A DNA stretch of 10,527 nucleotides from OMOG01 sp041485845 (GCA_041485845.1 JBGPKH010000289.1:1-10527), one strand, 5' to 3'. Numbered from the stretch's first letter, positions 1 through 6,567 are shown. The notes: generated by a model not told the origin, from the letters alone. A program made the numbers and translations.

Positions 1-9
1 GAAGGCGTA

Positions 10-31
10 GGACAGGCCTCCTGGCCTGTCC
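10..31. repeat. Perfect 9-bp inverted repeat (intergenic hairpin)
   Basis: The arms GGACAGGCC and GGCCTGTCC flank a TCCT loop and pair perfectly. The hairpin lies about 107 nt beyond the stop codon of the leftward gene that ends at 138. No T-run follows on either strand, so it is not a classical intrinsic terminator. It could be a dispersed palindromic intergenic element or a factor-assisted transcription end. A second, weaker hairpin lies at 61-80 (CCGGAA, 8-nt loop, TTCCGG). I see no gene in 1-137. Confidence 0.6.
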
Positions 32-137
32 AGATTCCACCTCAGCAACGACCCCTGGCCCCGGAAGGCGAAAGTTCCGGAGCACCGGCGTCAACGGCGG
101 GACCCACGGTGGCCGGATTTGTTGGGTGCTTGACCCC

Positions 138-1121
138 CTACTTCGCCACGTAGCTCCGGTGCACCGGACCGTCCGGCGTGTTGGCGTCGCGAGTCTCGAA
201 CACCAGCCCCTGCGGCAACTCGGCCTTCACGCTGTTGGTCCGGCTGTTGATCTGCTTCTCTTCGGACACGCGTGCGCCGTACCCGGTCGCGGCCGCCCGC
301 ACGTCGGCCATCGCCGGAGGACTGACCTTCTGCCCCGGCTTCTCTGCCGCCATCGCTTCCAAGGCTGCCGATTCCAGCAGCTTCGGCCACAACTTGCTAA
401 ATAGGTCGTGCGTGGCATACAAGTCCGCGCCGGTCACTTTGCCGTTGACCGCCACCACATATCCCAGTGCGTCCGCGTGCTGCCCGGCCAGGCCGGCGAG
501 ATCCTTCTTGAAACCATCGGAGATCTGCCTGACCTTCGGCGCCTCGAGCGTCAACTGGTAACTCGACTCCGAGGCCTTCGACCGGACCGGCGCGCCGAGA
601 TTCTTTGCCAGCCGCTCCTGCGCCGCCGACACCTCGGCCCACACATCGGTCTGACTCGCGTTCTGCTTCACCGCGCGTTTCATCTCGGGCGACGCAATGG
701 CGTTCGGGGACGCCGCGAAGGCTTGCGCCGGCTCGTCGCCGCGCTGCGTCCAGCGCCCGTGTTCCACGCAGAACGCCGTGACATTCACCCGGCCCGACGA
801 GGTCGAAAGGATGATGTCGTCTTTGAGCACGCGGTCCTGCCTCCCGCCCTTCACGATTTCGCCGGACTGGATGTAGACAGTCTCCGACGACAGATTCTCC
901 ACCTGGAGCTGGTTCACGCTGCCGGTCTCGTAGACCACTACTTTGTGCTGCTCGATCGCTTCGGAAAGCGTCAGGTATTTGGTCTTCATCCGGTCCTGCC
1001 CATGGACCAAATAGACGGCCAGGTTATCGTGAACGTAAGGTCCCGTCAGCCGCAGCTCCGCGGCGTCCGCCATCATCGCGGAAGCGGCCATCGCGGCGAA
1101 ACAAGTAAGCGTGAGTCTCAT
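138..1121 (-). CDS. Secreted ARPP-1 (DUF6569) family protein
   Basis: A 327-aa protein with a signal peptide: MRLTLTC, a hydrophobic Ala/Met-rich stretch, then a likely cleavage after ADA at about residue 20. The rest matches what I know of the ARPP-1/DUF6569 family. The signature segments, in order, are YLTLSEAIE, a SVNQLQVEN-type strand, SGEIVKGGRQDRVLKDDII and VTAFCVEHGRWTQRG in the first half, then a helical segment around DVWAEVSAAQERL. The family's molecular function is not established. Secreted single-domain copies of about 300 aa are common in bacteria, so full length is likely. The start is set by GAGGAG at 1129-1134, 7 nt before the ATG. An 11-codon ORF overlaps the start by ATGA, suggesting translational coupling. 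The gene is divergent from the broken kinase gene. Confidence 0.85.
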   Translation of the reverse strand: MRLTLTCFAAMAASAMMADAAELRLTGPYVHDNLAVYLVHGQDRMKTKYLTLSEAIEQHKVVVYETGSVNQLQVENLSSETVYIQSGEIVKGGRQDRVLKDDIILSTSSGRVNVTAFCVEHGRWTQRGDEPAQAFAASPNAIASPEMKRAVKQNASQTDVWAEVSAAQERLAKNLGAPVRSKASESSYQLTLEAPKVRQISDGFKKDLAGLAGQHADALGYVVAVNGKVTGADLYATHDLFSKLWPKLLESAALEAMAAEKPGQKVSPPAMADVRAAATGYGARVSEEKQINSRTNSVKAELPQGLVFETRDANTPDGPVHRSYVAK

Positions 1122-1153
1122 GCAAATTCTCCTCGCCCACGTAATGCCGCCAT
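1118..1153 (-). CDS. Possible 11-aa leader peptide coupled to the ARPP-1 gene
   Basis: An ORF of 11 codons plus stop (MAALRGRGEFA) has a stronger Shine-Dalgarno sequence than the gene it precedes: AAAGGAGA at 1160-1167, about 7 nt before its ATG. Its TGA overlaps the ATG of the ARPP-1 gene in an ATGA arrangement, the usual layout for translational coupling. The GAGGAG that serves the downstream gene lies inside it. It may act as a leader that opens or loads the downstream start. The short length means chance cannot be excluded. Confidence 0.4.
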   Translation of the reverse strand: MAALRGRGEFA

Positions 1154-1172
1154 CCGGGATCTCCTTTCAACA

Positions 1173-1204
1173 TGCCTTAGACTCGTCAACGTGCCTTAGA
1201 CTCG
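1173..1204. repeat. Two 13-bp direct repeats before the kinase start
   Basis: TGCCTTAGACTCG occurs at 1173-1185 and exactly again at 1192-1204, a 19-bp period of roughly two helical turns. Both copies lie in the 87-bp gap between the divergent ARPP-1 and kinase genes. The second ends 4 nt before the kinase ATG. The TAGACT inside the second copy (1197-1202) matches 4 of 6 bases of a -10 element. If used, it would place the transcript start at or beside the ATG, giving a leaderless message; no Shine-Dalgarno sequence is seen there. A tandem operator or a local duplication are both possible. Confidence 0.6.
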
Positions 1205-1208
1205 CGGT

Positions 1209-2262
1209 ATGCCCCTCATTCCCGGGATGCGCCTGGGTCCATATGAAATCGTCGCGGCCATTGGGGCCGGCGGTATGGGTGAGGTATACCGTGCCCACGA
1301 CTCGCGCTTGAACCGCGAGGCCGCAATCAAGATTCTTCCGCAGGCTTTCGCGCAGGATCCCGACCGCCTGCGCCGGTTTTACCAGGAAGCGCAGGCCGCG
1401 GGCAGCCTCAATCACCCCAACATAGTGGCCGTCTGCGACGTGAGGCAGAGCGATGGCGCGAGTTACGTGGTCAGCGAGCTGCTCGAAGGCGCGACGCTGC
1501 GCGAACGGATCTCGGGTGTGGCGATGCCGGTTCGCAAGGCCGTGGATTGCGCGATCCAGGCGGCCCGCGGTCTGGCGGCGGCTCACGCCAAGGGGATTGT
1601 TCACCGCGATATCAAGCCCGGGAATCTTCCTCACGCGCGACGGATTCGTGAAGATTCTGGACTTCGGTCTCGCCAAAGTAATCTCCGCCAGTCCCGCGGA
1701 GGCCACCAGCGCGCCCACCGCGGTTTCGAAGACCAGCGTGGGCGTGGTGTTGGGGACCGCGGGCTACATGGCGCCGGAGCAGGTGCGCGGCGCTGCCTCC
1801 GACCATCGCTGCGACCTGTTCAGCCTGGGCGCGGTGCTGTATGAGATGCTCTCGGGCCGGCGTGCGTTTGGCGGCTCTTCCTCCGCCGACTCGATGAGCG
1901 CCATTCTCGAGGACGAACCGCCCGATCTGCCCGCGAGCGTGCCGGCCGCGCTCGCGGCGATCATCCGCCGCTGCGAAAAGATTCCCGACGAACGCTTTCA
2001 AACGGCGCGGGACCTGACGTTTGCATTGGAGACCGTTTCGAGCGCCAGCGGGAGCGAGAAGTCAGTGGCCGTGCCGCGCTCCCCGCGTTTCAGCCGGCGG
2101 CGCATTGCCGGGTGCGGGATCGCAGAGCGCGAAGCCGCAGCAGAAAGTCGGTCCAGCCCATATCACGCCATTTCGAGCACGCGGCCGATCGCGCCGGTCA
2201 AACGCGCCCACGTTTCCGTTTCCACTTCCAGTTGCCTGCGGCCCGCCGCCGTGAGTTGGTAA
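1209..2262 (+). pseudogene. Ser/Thr protein kinase (Pkn type), frameshifted and truncated
   Basis: The first frame (1209 to about 1625, 139 aa) carries the GAGGMGEVYRA glycine loop, the AAIKIL lysine, the alpha-C glutamate in FYQEAQ and the catalytic loop HRDIKPGN. The frame then shifts. The rest of the domain continues in another frame from 1627: TRDGFVKILDFGLAK, GTAGYMAPEQVRG and the subdomain IX DLFSLGAVLYEM, up to about 2040. Joining the frames gives a complete Hanks-type fold with every key residue. Restoring an AT at about 1625 yields the usual HRDIKPGN-IFL-TRDG spacing, so a 2-nt loss (ATAT to AT) is the best explanation. Related kinases usually continue into a membrane segment and an extracytoplasmic sensor. 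Here the frame ends in about 35 residues that are only the antisense of padR. A sequencing error at 1625 remains possible, but it would not restore the lost C-terminus. Confidence 0.8.
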
Positions 2263-2498
2263 AACCGCGCGCGGCGTCCCAGTTCGGAGACGCCCCATTC
2301 CGCTCTGATCCAGCCCTGGTGCTCCAGGCGGTGCAGCGCCGGGTAAAGCGACCCCTGGTTGACGCGCAGCACATCTTCGGAGATCTGCTGGATGCGCCCG
2401 GGGATGGCCCAGCCGTGCTGCGGCCCGGTTTGCAGGGTGCGCAGGATCAATAGGTCCAGGGTGCCCTGGAGCAGGTCGAGCTGGGATGGGTGGCTCAT
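2163..2498 (-). CDS. PadR family transcriptional regulator
   Basis: A 111-aa winged-helix repressor of the short PadR class common in Acidobacteriota. The order LLQGTLDLLILRTLQTGPQHGWAI, then NQGSLYPALHRLEHQGWI, then RRARFYQLTAAGRRQLE is diagnostic: helix 1 and the turn, the recognition helix, and the wing plus start of the C-terminal dimerisation helix. Length is normal for the class. Such genes often sit beside MacB-like ABC permease genes; none is present here. Instead padR is divergent from a winged-helix/TPR regulator, with a 22-bp dyad in the shared gap. It probably represses itself, that neighbour, or both. Its 3' end overlaps the broken kinase frame by 100 nt in convergent orientation. 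There is no clear Shine-Dalgarno sequence before the ATG. Confidence 0.92.
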   Translation of the reverse strand: MSHPSQLDLLQGTLDLLILRTLQTGPQHGWAIPGRIQQISEDVLRVNQGSLYPALHRLEHQGWIRAEWGVSELGRRARFYQLTAAGRRQLEVETETWARLTGAIGRVLEMA

Positions 2499-2518
2499 AG
2501 TGTCGAATGCCTACAAAA

Positions 2519-2540
2519 TTCTGTTACTATCGTGACAGAA
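2519..2540. promoter_or_regulatory. 22-bp dyad, probable PadR operator
   Basis: The half-sites TTCTGTTACTA and TCGTGACAGAA match their reverse complement at 18 of 22 positions (9 of 11 pairs), with six perfect outer pairs. The dyad lies 20 bp from the padR start on one side and 8 bp before the preferred start of the winged-helix gene on the other. TACTAT at 2525-2530 could serve as a -10 for the rightward gene, so binding here would block it and probably padR as well. Self-regulation through such dyads is usual for PadR proteins; the assignment to this PadR is inferred from position. Confidence 0.7.
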
Positions 2541-2548
2541 CGGTACCG

Positions 2549-4384
2549 ATGGAACCGCAAGGCAGAAGTGCCTTCGAGTTCGGCGCCTTCCGATTCGACC
2601 CGGCGGAGCGGGTGCTCTACCGCGGTCCGGAACGCGTCCCCCTGTCCCCGAAGGCCGCCGATACCCTCCTGGTTTTGCTCACGCATCACGGCCGCGTGGT
2701 CGAGAAGAACGACCTCATGCAACAGGTCTGGCCCGACACCTTTGTCGAGGAAGGGGGACTCGCGCGTAACATCTCGGCGCTGCGCAAGGCCTTGGGCGAT
2801 GGCGCGGATGGCGCACAGCACATCGAGACCATCCCCAAGCGCGGCTACCGGTTTGCGGCGCCGATGCGGGAGGCCGCAGTCCCGCGCGGCGCCCGCCGGG
2901 GCACACGCGCCGCTGTTGTGGGAGGGGTTGTACTCCTGCTCGCCGGGGCCGCCTACGTGGCTTTCGTTCATGAGCCCCGCGGATCGCACGGCTTGAGCTC
3001 GATTGCCGTCCTCCCCCTGAAGAACATCTCCAACAACGCCGCTCAGGACTATTTCTCCGAAGGCATGACGGACGTCATCGCGACCGAGTTGTCCAAGACC
3101 GGATTGCTGGTGATTGCGCCGTCCTCGGTGCGCCGTTTGCGGCGGGATGCGCCGCTGGACGAAATCGGCCGCCGGCTCCAGGTGGAAGCGGTGCTTCAGG
3201 GCACCGTCTTACAGGCGGGCGACCGGGTGCGGGTCAACGCGCAGCTTGTCGAAATCCGCAGCGGCCGGCTGTTGTGGGCCGACAGCTATGAGCGCAGCCT
3301 GCGCGATGTGCTCAGCCTGCAGGCGGAGATCGCCGGCGCGATCGCGCGCGAAACCAGAGCCAAGGTGCCGGCGGAAACCAAGCCGGGACCTGCGCCGCGG
3401 ACGGTGGTCCCCGACGCCTACCAGGCCTATTTGCGGGGACGCTTCTTCTGGAACAAGCGCACTGAGGCCGGGCTGCGAAAGGCTGTTGAGTATTTCAACG
3501 AAGCAATAGCGAAAGACGGCACGTACGCGCCGGCCCACGCCGGTCTGGCCGACTCCTGGGCGCTGCTGGCGTCGAACTTCTACGATGCCGTCCCCCCTCG
3601 CGAGGCCATGCCGCGCGCCAAGACTGCCGCGCTCCGCGCGCTGGCGCTCGACGATCGGCTGGCGGAGGCCCACACCTCGCTGGCCTACGTGTTGTTGGCC
3701 TACGACTGGGATCCCGCTGCCGCCGAACGGGAGTTCCAGCAGGCGGTGCGAGGCAATCCGGGCTACGCCACGGCCCACCACTGGTACGCCCATTGCCTGC
3801 TCGCCGCCGGGCGGCCGGATCAGGCCGCCGCCGAGATGCAACGCGCGCAGAATCTGGATCCTCTGTCGCTGTCCGTCAACGTCGGGGTGGGGTGGTGCTC
3901 CTACTTCGCCCGGCGCTACGACGAAGCCATCGCCCAGTACCGGAAGACCCTGGAACTGGAGCCCAACTTCGCCATGACTCACCAGACCCTCGGCTTGGCC
4001 CTGGCGCAGAAGCGCCTTTACCAGGACGCTATTTCCGAGTTTCAGATCTCTGTCGCTCTTTCCGGGGAGAGTGCCAGCGCCATCGCTTCCCTGGGATACG
4101 CCCACGCCCTGGCGGGCGCGCCTGCGGATGCCAGGGCGCAACTGGCACGTTTGGCGGAACTCTCCCGCAGCCGGTACGTTCCGGCCATCTACATGGCCCT
4201 GGTGTATCTCGGACTCCGGGACAGCCGCGGCTTTGCGACCTGGTTTTCCAAAGCGCGCGAAGAACGGTCCGAGTACTTCATCTACTTGCGGGTCGATCCG
4301 AGCCTGGATGCGGTGCGCGAGGACCCGAAATTCAAGCCCAGCCTGGCTCCCGCCCTCCCCGCGAATTCTGTCAGGAATTTGTAA
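2549..4384 (+). CDS. Membrane-anchored winged-helix regulator with TolB-like and TPR domains
   Basis: A 611-aa one-component regulator of CadC-like layout. Residues about 8-104 form an OmpR/PhoB-type winged helix: FEFGAFRFDP, LSPKAADTLLVLL, LMQQVWPDTFVEEGGLARNI, then IPKRGYRF. One membrane segment follows at about 120-140, rich in Val, Leu and Ala. Residues about 150-270 are TolB/FlgO-like (IAVLPLKNIS, DYFSEGMTDVIATEL, VEAVLQGTVLQ, LLWADSYE). The remainder is TPR, with recognisable units such as APAHAGLADSWALL and YDEAIAQYRKTLELEPNFA. The domain order predicts a cytoplasmic DNA-binding part and a periplasmic sensing part. An in-frame ATG at 2507 would add 14 residues but would make the operator dyad coding, so 2549 is preferred. 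A secreted protein gene follows 60 nt later and may be co-transcribed. Target genes are unknown. Confidence 0.88.
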   Translation: MEPQGRSAFEFGAFRFDPAERVLYRGPERVPLSPKAADTLLVLLTHHGRVVEKNDLMQQVWPDTFVEEGGLARNISALRKALGDGADGAQHIETIPKRGYRFAAPMREAAVPRGARRGTRAAVVGGVVLLLAGAAYVAFVHEPRGSHGLSSIAVLPLKNISNNAAQDYFSEGMTDVIATELSKTGLLVIAPSSVRRLRRDAPLDEIGRRLQVEAVLQGTVLQAGDRVRVNAQLVEIRSGRLLWADSYERSLRDVLSLQAEIAGAIARETRAKVPAETKPGPAPRTVVPDAYQAYLRGRFFWNKRTEAGLRKAVEYFNEAIAKDGTYAPAHAGLADSWALLASNFYDAVPPREAMPRAKTAALRALALDDRLAEAHTSLAYVLLAYDWDPAAAEREFQQAVRGNPGYATAHHWYAHCLLAAGRPDQAAAEMQRAQNLDPLSLSVNVGVGWCSYFARRYDEAIAQYRKTLELEPNFAMTHQTLGLALAQKRLYQDAISEFQISVALSGESASAIASLGYAHALAGAPADARAQLARLAELSRSRYVPAIYMALVYLGLRDSRGFATWFSKAREERSEYFIYLRVDPSLDAVREDPKFKPSLAPALPANSVRNL

Positions 4385-4444
4385 GGATTCCGGAAGGACT
4401 TCCGCCGGCCCCAGCGGTTACTCTGGCTTCCGAAAGGACACATT

Positions 4445-5560
4445 ATGACAATCCGCAACAGCCTGACCGGCCCGCTGGGGACGGTGGCTCTATGGTTGGC
4501 ATTCTCCGGGATGGCGGCCGGTCAACCGGCTACTCCCGCTAAACGCTTTGAGATGTTCAAAGCCATGGGCACGAACGCGGAGTTGACCGTGTTTCCGGTC
4601 AGGCTCGGCGGCCGCAGCATGCCGGAGGTAGCGGAAGTCATCGCGGTTTCACTGGAGCACGCAGGTATGCAGAAGCTCGACTGGACCACCCAGGTTTTCC
4701 CCCGGCCAGCGCAGGCAACCTTCGATCAAGTGACCACGGCATTCGGCGACTTCGTGCGCGGAAACACGGCCGCCACCGAGTATTCTCTCTATGCCGAATT
4801 CCTCGGCACCCCCGGTGCGGGGGTGACCGAGATCCGCGGCGTTCTGGTGGACAGGGCCGGAGACCCGGTGTGGAGCTATCGGCAAACCCCGCAAGACGCG
4901 GAATTCCAAAAGATGCAGCCCAAAGAACCGATGCAATGCATGGTGATGCTGGTGAATGGGCTGCGCGAACCCTTGGGGCTCCCGGACCCGTTCCGGCCGG
5001 ATGGGTTCGAAGGCAGGCTCACCAGGAGGATGGCGGAACGAACCGGCCTTCCCACCAGCAGCGAACGGGCCGCCATGCAGAAGGCCATCGAGACGGCGCG
5101 CGCAAATGCCGCCTCGTCGGACTTGTTGGTTTTTCCGATCCTCGCCGCCGGCCGGCCCGATCCCAAACAGGCCGCGCACCTTGCGGAGATGCTGAGGTCC
5201 GTGCCGTTTGGGAAGGCGGATGTCGCTACCGCGCAGCCGGCCATCGAGATCCCGCCGGTGCCCAACGAACAGCAGCGGCTTTGGAGGATGGCTCGCGGCT
5301 TTCGCGACTACCTTCGCCAGTCACCGGCCGCGGCCGGCTACGCCTTGTTCGCCGAATACACATTCGCTCCGGACGGGAGGCCTTTCACCGTCCACCTGGT
5401 ACTCTGCGATCGCAGCGGTGAGTGGGTCCTGGTCGATTTCCAGAACGATCACTCGCCTGATTTTCAGTCCCTGGATTTGAAGGCGGGCGACGACTGCGAC
5501 CGGCTGGTGGCCAAGCGTCTCGCCCGTCTGCTGCGGCAGCCGTCGAGCGATGGGAAGTGA
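4445..5560 (+). CDS. Secreted protein with an internal domain duplication, function unknown
   Basis: A 371-aa protein with a signal peptide (hydrophobic core LGTVALWLAF, likely cleavage after AAG at residue 26). AAAGGA at 4433-4438 lies 6 nt before the ATG. I recognise no named family. Two segments look like diverged copies of one domain, about 45-178 and 224-364. LTVFPV (47-52) matches LLVFPI (227-232). The helix FGDFVRGNTAATEYSLYAEFL at 100-120 matches FRDYLRQSPAAAGYALFAEY at 286-305. The strand pair around VDRAGDPVW (135-143) matches CDRSGEWVL (321-329). The second copy keeps Cys321 and the first has Cys165, so no shared disulfide is evident. It follows the membrane-anchored regulator by 60 nt and may be periplasmic in the same pathway; that link is inference. 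Confidence 0.8.
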   Translation: MTIRNSLTGPLGTVALWLAFSGMAAGQPATPAKRFEMFKAMGTNAELTVFPVRLGGRSMPEVAEVIAVSLEHAGMQKLDWTTQVFPRPAQATFDQVTTAFGDFVRGNTAATEYSLYAEFLGTPGAGVTEIRGVLVDRAGDPVWSYRQTPQDAEFQKMQPKEPMQCMVMLVNGLREPLGLPDPFRPDGFEGRLTRRMAERTGLPTSSERAAMQKAIETARANAASSDLLVFPILAAGRPDPKQAAHLAEMLRSVPFGKADVATAQPAIEIPPVPNEQQRLWRMARGFRDYLRQSPAAAGYALFAEYTFAPDGRPFTVHLVLCDRSGEWVLVDFQNDHSPDFQSLDLKAGDDCDRLVAKRLARLLRQPSSDGK

Positions 5561-5980
5561 GTGGCGTCCGTATTCCTGCCGCGCCTCTCCCCGGCGATCG
5601 CGGCCGCCGCAATCGTCCCGGTGGGGGTGATACCGCCGGTGAGGATGGAGCTACAGCCCCGTGCCATTGGGGTCACGGCGTTCGCCGTAAACGCGATTCT
5701 CCAGGCGCTCCCGGGCGCCGCCCGGTCCATTTCCGCGCTGCGGGGGTCGCCGGCTACGGCAGATGCCGCATCCAGCAACTAAGAGCCCACTCCCAGACCC
5801 GCCAATCCTACCCACCGGGCACGGTCGCGGAAGTGCGTCCTTCCGTCCTGATTCACACCACTCCCAGACCCGCCAATCCTACCCACCGGGCACGGTCCGG
5901 GCATGCGGGCGGCCGCACTGACGTTGTTCGCGTGCTGGGTCGCCGCGGCATTCCGCAAGGAGGCGAAACCGGAGGGAGGC
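5561..5980. other. 420-nt stretch without a convincing gene
   Basis: No ORF here has a ribosome site plus a protein-like sequence. A GTG-started 73-codon frame abuts the preceding stop at 5561 but looks compositional. Seen in it are a palindrome ACGGCG-TT-CGCCGT at 5675-5688 and a GC-rich hairpin CCGGGC-GCC-GCCCGG at 5711-5725, which could end the upstream transcript although no T-run follows. The two 40-bp direct repeats are listed separately. Confidence 0.5.
5787..5897. repeat. Two perfect 40-bp direct repeats, 71-bp period
   Basis: Positions 5787-5826 and 5858-5897 are identical over 40 bp. Both begin CCACTCCCAGACCC and end CACCGGGCACGGTC, and they are separated by 31 bp. The separator holds its own hairpin, CGGAAG-TGCGTC-CTTCCG at 5828-5845. 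Because 71 is not a multiple of 3, the two copies are read in different frames, which argues against coding. The copies being exact suggests a recent duplication or an element held constant. No further copy is seen in the window and there is no mobile gene beside it. Confidence 0.9.
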
Positions 5981-6169
5981 TCAACCGGCGTGATCCAGGC
6001 TTTCGGGGCGGGAGGGCTCCCGCTTTCCGGCCGCGTCGGTGAGGTAAAGGAGGGCTTGGCGCGCCAGTTCGGGCACGCTCGGATCGGGGTGCCGGAGCAG
6101 GGAGATCAGCATACGGATCCAGCGCAGTTCGGGGGCTTCCACTCCGATTACAGAAATTGTTTTCGCCAT
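5981..6169 (-). CDS. 62-aa uncharacterised protein, probably motility-linked
   Basis: The protein starts MAKTISVIGVEAPELRWI and contains an amphipathic helical pair around MLISLLRHPDPSVPELA (about residues 20-36), continuing RQALLYL. This resembles a single HEAT-like repeat. The tail is polar. I cannot name a family. Support for a real gene: AAAGGA at 6177-6182 lies 7 nt before the ATG, codon third positions are GC-rich like neighbouring genes, and a sigma-28-like promoter lies at the right distance upstream. An ATG-less extension using TTG two codons upstream is possible but less likely. A 115-codon plus-strand ORF starting at 5903 overlaps it and is judged a shadow. It is divergent from the 104-aa gene and close to flaG-fliS, so a flagellar or chemotaxis role is inferred. 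Confidence 0.7.
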   Translation of the reverse strand: MAKTISVIGVEAPELRWIRMLISLLRHPDPSVPELARQALLYLTDAAGKREPSRPESLDHAG

Positions 6170-6191
6170 ACCCAAGTCCTTTCAGTTCTTC

Positions 6192-6218
6192 ATGTCGGCC
6201 GGAACGGGAAAACCTTGA
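6192..6218 (-). promoter_or_regulatory. Sigma-28-like promoter of the 62-aa gene
   Basis: Read on the minus strand: TCAAGGTT, 11 nt, GCCGACAT. Each octamer matches 6 of 8 bases of the FliA consensus (TAAAGTTT, 11 nt, GCCGATAA) and the spacer is exact. The predicted start at about 6185 gives a leader of about 16 nt that contains the AAAGGA ribosome site. The match is weaker than that of the flaG promoter, but position and spacing agree. Confidence 0.45.
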
Positions 6219-6252
6219 GCGCCTCACGATTCCAGCCGTGCGCACGATAAGA

Positions 6253-6567
6253 ATGTTCGTGAGCCCATTTCTCAAGCACGCGGAAGAGATCTTTACCGCG
6301 GCGCGCCAGGATGGCGGCGAGGACTGCGAGCTGGCGATCCTGGTGGGCCGCGACGGCCAAATCCACATGCTGCCCGCCTCCGGCTGGGAACTGGAGCCGC
6401 TTCGCCTGCACCACGGAGCCCAGGCCGCTTACCGCCTTTCGCGGAGCAGCGGGGGTGTCCGCCTGGAGGCCCGTTGCGCCGGGGAAGCCTGCCTCCTGCA
6501 GGCCCGGCCAGCCAGCCTGACCCGAGCCGCCCTGCCCGATTTTCCGCAATATTTGAGGATCCAATAA
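6253..6567 (+). CDS. 104-aa uncharacterised protein next to flaG
   Basis: The protein starts MFVSPFLKHAEEIFTAA and continues with a hydrophobic strand and turn (CELAILVGRDGQIHMLP), then GWELEPLRLHHGAQAAYRL and a short C-terminal part with three Cys in total (CEL, RCAG, ACLL). There is no signal peptide or membrane segment, so it is probably cytoplasmic. I cannot name a family. The frame opens earlier, but the upstream part (from 6157) overlaps the divergent promoter region and looks non-coding. The ATG at 6253 has no good Shine-Dalgarno sequence, so the start is not certain; a GTG at 6259 is the alternative. It ends 101 nt before flaG, in the same direction, but flaG has its own sigma-28 promoter in between. 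Confidence 0.7.
   Translation: MFVSPFLKHAEEIFTAARQDGGEDCELAILVGRDGQIHMLPASGWELEPLRLHHGAQAAYRLSRSSGGVRLEARCAGEACLLQARPASLTRAALPDFPQYLRIQ

Noticed and set aside
408..1199. Long plus-strand ORF of 263 codons opposite the ARPP-1 gene
   Set aside because: It is Arg/His-rich with no domain and lies antisense to a clear family member; it is a by-product of high GC content.
2507..2548. Upstream ATG for the winged-helix/TPR regulator
   Set aside because: It would make the 22-bp operator dyad coding and add a cysteine/tyrosine-rich stretch not typical of these proteins; the ATG at 2549 fits better.
4391..4404. Terminator between the regulator and the secreted protein gene
   Set aside because: CGGAAG and CTTCCG are separated by only 2 nt and no T-run follows; a loop of that size leaves too short a stem.
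5561..5782. GTG-started 73-codon ORF directly after the preceding stop
   Set aside because: There is no ribosome site specific to it, the product is Ala/Val/Pro-rich without recognisable features, and the region has hairpins typical of intergenic DNA.
5787..5897. CRISPR array
   Set aside because: Only two repeats and one spacer, repeat length 40 bp with no clear palindrome, and no cas gene in the window.
5903..6250. 115-codon plus-strand ORF beginning with a signal-peptide-like stretch
   Set aside because: It is antisense to the 62-aa gene, which has a good ribosome site, a promoter-like element and a more protein-like sequence; after the first 15 residues this ORF looks compositional.
6224..6250. 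Third sigma-28-like promoter before the 104-aa gene (TCACGATT-N11-CACGATAA)
   Set aside because: Only 5 of 8 and 6 of 8 matches, and the predicted start would fall inside the coding region just after the ATG.
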